Source: Halichondria panicea (lineage: Eukaryota; Porifera; Demospongiae; Suberitida; Halichondriidae). Taken from it: 64,000 bases of DNA. Below the pieces are notes generated by a model. It made no database searches, was not told the origin of the DNA, and saw nothing but the letters and a program-made list of their open reading frames with translations. Positions 59,230-64,000 of the stretch are shown here, one piece after another. A program made the position numbers and the translations under genes. The stretch covers positions 2,905,803-2,969,802 of the forward strand of contig NC_087380.1 of the NCBI RefSeq assembly GCF_963675165.1, written 5' to 3'. The stretch's first letter is position 1. The number at the start of each line of letters is the position of its first letter.

Positions 59230-59278
<49 letters not shown>

Positions 59279-59297
59279 TGTGGGTGTGGGTGTGTGT

Positions 59298-59336
<39 letters not shown>

Positions 59337-62300
59337 TGTGTGTGAGTGAGTTTGAGTGTGTGTGTGTGAGTTGTGAGTGTGTGGGTGTGGGTGTGTGTGT
59401 GGGTGTGTGAGTGTGTGTGGGTGTTAGTGTGCAGATATTATAGATTTTTTTTTTGTGAATCTGTGCAGGTTGTTCTTCTGCTGATTCAGCTGTTTCCTTC
59501 CTTGCAAGCCCTCGTCAGTAAATGGTGCACTGACCACGACATTGTAGAGGTAAATAAACCATCCACAGTCATGCTAGTGCTATAGAGTGGTTTGTATTCC
59601 AATACAATAATTACCGTCTTTCTTCTAATTACATTTCCAGTGGTGCACATGCAAATAGATCGATGAATAAGGACTTTTAAATAGAGGGACTTATACATGA
59701 CTGTAGCGATAGAACTTAGTAGCTGTTCCATGAGGCATGCGCATATTGTATGTTAGTCTGGGTTTCGGGCCGCGTTATACTAATTATTTAAGCACGAAGT
59801 AAAATTTATTTGGTTTTCAATTAGAGTAAAAAGTTTTTGGACTTGGCGTTTCTATTAGGGTGGCGCTGTAATTGTAAGAAAAAGTAATACTGTGGATGGA
59901 TAACCCCTTTGTATCTGCCACTTTGGTGGCCTTTGTTGGGGACCTGGCCTTTATTATATAACATAGGGGTGATGTAATCAGAGCTAGGGTTCAACTGTTT
60001 TAGTTTAGCTAATATTATTACTTGTATATCGAGTCTCTTACTCTGAGTCAACCTCCCCTTTACCCCACCCCTTTACTCCATCCCCCACATACATACACAC
60101 ACACACAGAGCATTTGTATCTGTTTCAACCGAGGCATGCGTACTGTAGGGGAGCAGTATGTCCCCCTGCTGGAGGGCACCGTGGAAATAGTTGTGCAATG
60201 TTACGCCGCAGTACATCACTCAAAGCTTCTGGACACGGCCACACAGGTGAGGAGGGGTGTGTTCATTGATCATTCCAACTAAAATCTAATAGTCTATAGC
60301 CTCCGACGAAATGTATAACAATACAATAAGAAAAAAACTGGCCTGCATGGTAACAAGGCTTATATTATAATTATATCTCCATGCACAGATAGTGGAGGTG
60401 TTTGGTAAGGAGGGCTCATGCTCACAGATCATCGGCACTCTGGTGGCACAGCTGCACTCCACCTCAGTACAGGTCTTCCAGGGAGGTACGAGTGTGTGTA
60501 CGTGGTGTGTGTATCTGGAGGGGGTACTATAGCTATGTACATCAACGGTGATGCTTTTGTCCACAAGTGCATGTACGTTGCCATCATAGCAAATCTGATT
60601 GTTTAATTGTGCAGTATTTTCGAATGTAACTATTACTTAAATTCTGGAAAGACAGTATTATTTTGAGCCTAATGAAAACATTTCTCCAACTTGGGTTCCA
60701 TCTGCTGCAGGTATAGCGGAACACCCGGACACTGTACAGGCGTACCTCGGCCTCATGACGGCTGTGAGTATACATGTGTTGTCCAATTGCTTCTTTGCAG
60801 TGACATGTGTATTATTGTGATAACGGTGCATGAATGGTGGGACTATCCTGGGATGCCCTATATATACGTCCTAGAACGTCCCAAGTACTGTCCTCCCAAG
60901 TGTAGGCAACACTGGACATCACTGTATTATGGTCACCTTCTATAATAGTAAATGCAACCTATAGTTTAAACCTGTGTTAGCTGGCCACCTTTTTATTACA
61001 CCCAGTGAGTTGGTCTGGCCAAGGGTGCAAAGGGTGCATTGCAGCCCTCTATAGACAGCTTTCACTGTATTATGTACATAGGAAAGAACCACTAATTCCT
61101 TGCTTACACTAGTACACTGTGCAGTTACACATGTCTATTTTGCTCAGGTTGTGAAGGTCTGCTCCTATTTGTTTGTAAACTCAGAGAGCATCGCTAATAA
61201 CCTCTTTGAAATCAGTGAGTCTGCATGCATGTTCAGTAATTATTTATATACACGTATGCATTTAACAACTGTGCGTCTAGTGTTTTTGGTTTCTGCTGAC
61301 AACACTATTCAGGGTACACACATTACACGCCCTCACAGGTCTGACCACCCTCCAATTACCCGAGCAGCCCACAGTAACAGCCTCATCTTCTTTCTTTGTT
61401 GCCTTCATCTCCCTATTCCCTTCCAACGAGGCGGTTAACCAAACCCTCTCCCTCAACGGCCGAACACTAGTGCAGTACATCCTACAAGTAAGACATTATT
61501 ATGCAAGCAATTGTCACTGTCTGCAATAGCAGCAAGGTACATGTAGTCAGTTATTTGAGCACTTTATGTGAGCTGCATGTGCTCTGTGGGGAATGTTCTG
61601 GAAGTTAACAGAACTTTTTGATGTGTATACATGTACGTAATCATTCATGTACATTGTATCAGTATTTACTTCTTCCCTGAGTGTATATATAAGGTGTGTA
61701 CAAATGTAAATTGCAGTGAACTGCATATAGACAAACTGCAAAACCACAATGAAAATTCAGTTTTTATTTCCCCAAAACTCTGATGTGTTGCAATACTCTG
61801 TACCATGCATCTACTGTATACTGGTGATTTCACATCAGTCTCTATAATGTCTCCTCTCCTGCACAGGCCATAGCGTGGGCGGCCCCTCGATCCTATCTCA
61901 GGATGCTTGCCGACATTTTGTCAGCTCTCAGTAGCAGCTGTACCTCCCAGCTGTCACAGTGGCTCGAGGTATATTGTGTATGTGTAGCTATACAATATTG
62001 CACTATGGGTAAAAATGTAAATTGGTAATTTATAACAGTAGTTTGTTCTACTTAGTGCTGATCACATGATCTCCAGCCAATCAGCTTATCTGAAAGTAGT
62101 CAGGTGACCATGGATAAATAACTTAATCCACACTTAAGTGTGCTTTAAGTTGGTTTGTTAATGCACACTTTTTATCGAACAATCATAATACAAGCAGATT
62201 GAATCTGAATGTCATCATAATTATAATAATAATACAAGCAGATTGAATATGTACACGTACACAAGCAAAGCTTAGAAAGTTGAATGTTATTGTTTCGACT

Positions 62301-63960
62301 TGTTTCATGTGTACCAAATTGCTGACTTGACCATAGCATCACTTTTTCGTCTGGAGAAATAGGCTCAGCTTGCTTCAAAGATGTACATACCTGTACCTAA
62401 GCCAGATCCATAAGATTGTTTCATCAAAGGTGCTTCGAATATCATAGCTTTCCAAAAGAGCAAACAGATACTCATTGCCATATAGTTTGCGCACAAAGTT
62501 TCCCATCCAGTAAGCCAGATCAGCTGGAGGCATATCCAGTAGTGGGATTGGGACTGTTGGTCAGCAGGAGAAATAAGTCGAGAACATGCCCAGTCAGTCC
62601 AGATAGCTTTAGATCGTATCTCCTTCTCCTTTGCATCAGTTACTGGATCTACAAACCTACTAAAATTTGCTATTACGTCTAGCTAGCTAGCCAGGGTGTC
62701 ATACAGGGGGGGGGGAAAGGGGGGATATCCCCCCCCTATCTCCAATTTCCCCCCCCTTTTTTGCTGACTGAGGGTCCATAGCTGGCAATTTTACATACTA
62801 TGAAATAACAGTTGACCTTTTTTTAGCAAAATTTTCTGGTTACTTTTCTTATTTCCCCCCTCTACTTCAAAATCCTGTATGAAACCCTGCTAGCTAGCCA
62901 CCAGCAACTGATTTAAAATGTAGCTAGATCTAGCTGCCACGAGGCTAGAGCTCACGTGACAGCACTAAATCCTTTAGAACACACCTAGCCAAGTCACGTG
63001 TTTTAATGCTGGTGCACTCGGATGGCCTCTTGGTTACGTAATGCACTCGGCTGCGCCTCGAGCACCACGTTAACCTCGAGGCCATCCTCGGCACGCAGAT
63101 TAAAACACTTAATCTTGGCTAGGTGTGTTCTAAATAATACTTAAATTAGCAATTTAGAATTTTTAATTATAATGACGGTAAAAAAGGAATTATAAAGAAA
63201 CAATTGTCTATTTTAAGCCTGCATGCGTGTGACATGTGCATGTATTTAAACCATGAGCGGATCACTGCTTAGTTCAGGGAAACCATCTTCGGAGAAATTG
63301 GAGTCGTCTCCGTAATCAGAATTACACACCATATAATTAATTCTACTCTCTGAGAAAACGACTGGTCTCCAAGCAAGCTTTGTTTAAATGCCTCTATACT
63401 TTCTGGCGTTTCTATACTCGACCTCACACACACACACATGCACACATTATTGCAGGATCTCCTCTCTCAAGATGGCTACCCGTCCACCCACCTCACCATT
63501 GTGGAGAAACAACAGTTCAAGTCCACCATGCTGAAGTGAGCAGTCTCGGCTGTCTGAATGAGAGACGGAGTGCAATAAGCTCTAGCCTCATTCCTAGCCG
63601 AGTTGTCTCTAAGGATATACCACACCTAAAAGGAGGATATGCACCCATATATATCCTCTGCTATACCGTGGTTACTCCGAGGCGTAGTCGAGGGGTATGT
63701 AACCATGGTAGCAGAGGATTTATGGGGTGAAATCCTCCGAGTAGGTGTGATATATCACTTACCCCACTTAATCGTAGCACTATAAAAGGACCTCCCCCTA
63801 GCAACAATTTAATCCACGATGCAGACTGCAAGACTATGCTGAATTTCGCAGTCGTCAAGAGCTAGTTGAGCAACATGTCGACTCATTACAGAGCTTCCTT
63901 GGTCCAAGTGTTGACCATTCGACGTCTCTTATACTGGAGTTGCAAGCTCTTCTTGGATAA
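47347..63960 (+). CDS. IPO13: Importin-13 (karyopherin beta family)
   Basis: Bidirectional nuclear transport receptor: in animals it imports Mago-Y14 and UBC9, exports eIF1A and binds RanGTP. Twenty-seven exons: 47347-47418, 47836-47958, 48746-48804, 49111-49315, 49632-49685, 49745-49823, 50127-50185, 50382-50539, 50650-50734, 52071-52199, 52394-52474, 57034-57114, 57334-57394, 57450-57499, 57673-57768, 57964-58108, 58516-58697, 58862-59125, 59469-59549, 60109-60246, 60389-60485, 60711-60763, 61148-61214, 61339-61487, 61867-61968, 63456-63535 and 63825-63960. They sum to 2886 nt, 961 aa, against 963 in human. ALYQLYSDPDPVKK and QAWSIAWALLEQ open the importin-N region; RDQYGAVQQELFKSIAKF, TMPDLWPNTV, SGNYPVDELCSEVSLTFW and the C-terminal DYAEFRSRQELVEQHV match IPO13 in order. 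Confidence 0.95.
48258..48443. mobile_element. MULE-like MITE, CAGAGGAGG family
   Basis: Ends CAGAGGAGAATTGTCAGGGT and ACCCTGACGATCCTCCTCTG, with a long inner stem (GAGTGGAATTCAATT mirrored). A perfect 9-bp duplication GAGAACTAC flanks it (48249-48257 and 48444-48452). Lies in importin-13 intron 2. Confidence 0.78.
49979..50126. repeat. CA-rich microsatellite before importin-13 exon 7
   Basis: Interrupted CA repeat of nearly 130 nt that runs up to CTCATACACTAG, the 3' splice site of exon 7. It takes the place of a pyrimidine tract. Confidence 0.9.
50798..50986. mobile_element. MITE with TACCGTATAG end
   Basis: TACCGTATAGCTGTTATTTTCG at the left is mirrored by CGAAAATAACCCTCTATAAC at the right. 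Non-coding, importin-13 intron 9. Related ends occur at 51786-51991 and 56688-56915. Confidence 0.5.
51499..51592. mobile_element. Short foldback element
   Basis: TACTGTCCACTACATTCGCA followed by CGTAAACC is mirrored by GGTTTACTGCCATGTAGTGGACGGTA. About 94 bp, importin-13 intron 9. Confidence 0.5.
51786..51991. mobile_element. MITE with TACCATATAGC ends
   Basis: TACCATATAGCGGA at the left and the mirrored AAATTACCAGCTATATGGTA at the right bound 206 bp in importin-13 intron 9. Same terminal type as 56688-56915. Confidence 0.6.
52546..52610. repeat. Near-perfect 65-bp palindrome
   Basis: ACACTGTAATTATAATTATA followed by GCTACATT is mirrored exactly after a 5-nt loop (AATGT). Arms are about 30 nt each. 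Importin-13 intron 11. Confidence 0.85.
53123..53913. mobile_element. hAT-like element, CAGGGGCG ends
   Basis: Ends CAGGGGCGAATCCAGGGGG and CCCCCCTCTGGATCCGCCCCTG bound 791 bp, with TAACG duplicated on both sides (53118-53122 and 53914-53918). An inner inverted pair (near 53604 and 53730; GGTGGCTTATACGGC mirrored by GCCGTATATGCCATC) looks like a second nested element. A 67-codon open frame at 53351-53554 (VKEAIVHAAATCSDGADL) is not recognised. Importin-13 intron 11. Confidence 0.72.
54337..55476 (-). CDS. Kelch-like beta-propeller protein, nested antisense
   Basis: Uninterrupted 379-codon frame inside importin-13 intron 11 (52475-57033), on the opposite strand. The first 50 residues are polar and basic (GTKRQRTQYWYSILGLGKNR). 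The rest looks like kelch repeats: VYFSFLGSRTVYMYKSTIDTW followed by QLPDVP, then LTAIGEDNKLYTLTGQGAKQ, WTEEYPPMP, ALIVFTCTDIKIMN...KQWS, LWVIYYND and a final FMTIGLHTDRVLFF. No signal peptide, membrane segment or enzymatic domain is visible. The lack of introns in a gene neighbourhood full of them suggests a retrocopy or a single-exon gene family. It could be an adaptor or a ubiquitin-ligase substrate receptor, but no BTB or BACK domain is present. Function unknown. Confidence 0.75.
   Translation of the reverse strand: MAAAHDVPSTSGIGTKRQRTQYWYSILGLGKNRYKELRIIRKIEKLSQVKSPIIKSFLGGTAPYKLSNENTYEKTDDIDIRFHYTTHGHVVYFSFLGSRTVYMYKSTIDTWYQLPDVPLRAQSGRAELPVCVTTIQGELTAIGEDNKLYTLTGQGAKQQWTEEYPPMPRGAPRYHQPAYDDTYDYLNAALNAFCVGEALIVFTCTDIKIMNTVSKQWSTAAASFRPSIEERSGGDAKFYDSHLWVIYYNDSKCIKYHLDSLLSSCEPPIFEQVPPAQASPTEFLCREIGSNGALSLNGTLIGEGCVDSNLDYSRREIRKYNLNKTNNPTTCNSWERISLESESVGFLRKKEGAPIVALPDNKFMTIGLHTDRVLFFTID
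56688..56915. mobile_element. MITE with TACCGTATAG ends
   Basis: TACCGTATAGTGGGAAATTT followed by TCGTG at the left; CACGAAATTTCCCGCTGTAT followed by GGTA at the right. 228 bp, importin-13 intron 11. Confidence 0.72.
58216..58261 (+). repeat. GGT microsatellite
   Basis: TGGTGG repeated about ten times with interruptions, in importin-13 intron 16. G-rich on the sense strand. Confidence 0.85.
59126..59430 (+). repeat. GTGAGT/GTGTGT satellite at a splice donor
   Basis: About 300 nt of (GTGAGTGT)-type repeat that starts with the very GTGAGT used as 5' splice site of importin-13 exon 18. Confidence 0.9.
61969..63455. other. Importin-13 intron 25 without another gene
   Basis: 1.5 kb intron with a short CAGGG-ended MITE (62692-62889) and an imperfect inverted stretch at 62930-63135 (CTAGCCAAGTCACGTG mirrored roughly by CTTGGCTAGGTGTG). 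No coding region is supported. Confidence 0.6.
62692..62889. mobile_element. hAT-like MITE, CAGGGTGTCATACAG ends
   Basis: CAGGGTGTCATACAGG and CTGTATGAAACCCTG bound 198 bp, with CTAGC on both sides (62687-62691 and 62890-62894). Poly-G and poly-C tracts follow the left end. Confidence 0.68.
63614..63757. mobile_element. Foldback MITE in importin-13 intron 26
   Basis: GATATACCACACCTAAAAGG followed by AGGAT is mirrored by ATCCTCCGAGTAGGTGTGATATATC. A second stem lies inside (CCTCTGCTATACCGTGGTTA mirrored by TAACCATGGTAGCAGAGG). Confidence 0.65.
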
Positions 63961-64000
63961 AATGTATCTAAACCACGCCCATGGACCCGAGAAGCTTCTG

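Overview
The window reads as nuclear DNA of an early-branching animal, most likely a sponge. Its genes carry many short GT-AG introns (down to about 45-60 nt), its proteins are clearly metazoan (a PDE4 with UCR1/UCR2, importin-13, RBM48, a receptor of immunoglobulin-like and sushi domains), and it is dense in short inverted-repeat DNA transposons. Nothing bacterial was seen, and no LTR or virus-like element was found. The species cannot be fixed from this sequence alone. Exon limits were set by eye from splice signals, reading phase and family similarity.

Layout. 0.7-13.7 kb: four tandem prostaglandin-reductase-1-like genes (A-D) on the minus strand, each with 8 exons on the same plan. C and D are recent copies whose first introns record transposon insertions made after they split. 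13.8-15.1 kb: a two-exon retinol-dehydrogenase-like SDR (minus), head to head with a one-exon OHCU decarboxylase gene (URAD, plus). 15.2-19.5 kb and 23.4-27.7 kb: two near-identical copies of a 4.26 kb block holding URAD and, tail to tail with it, a signal-peptide / Ig-like / sushi / transmembrane receptor gene. The 3.9 kb between the blocks holds a P-type DNA transposase gene (seven exons, open throughout), a convergent companion ORF cut off at the block boundary, and the right end of the transposon. 27.7-30.8 kb: transposon-rich intergenic DNA.

30.9-32.9 kb: RBM48 (minus), a minor-spliceosome protein. 33.6-47.1 kb: a 15-exon long-form cAMP phosphodiesterase 4 (minus) with a 7 kb first intron carrying a 445-nt AC microsatellite. 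47.3-64.0 kb: a complete 27-exon importin-13 (plus, 961 aa), starting 282 bp from PDE4 in divergent orientation. A perfect CRE palindrome (TGACGTCA) lies in that gap, 7 bp before the PDE4 ATG. A one-exon kelch-like gene sits antisense inside importin-13 intron 11.

The points most worth following are these. The second URAD copy has the catalytic His replaced by Tyr, while the first has lost the neighbouring conserved Gln. The two blocks differ by about 3% over URAD but under 0.1% over the receptor. The block boundaries fit a join between a transposon-free and a transposon-bearing haplotype. The receptor tail carries a YEEI motif and an in-frame stop sits in a skippable sushi exon. Several splice sites in PDE4 and importin-13 are embedded in repeats.
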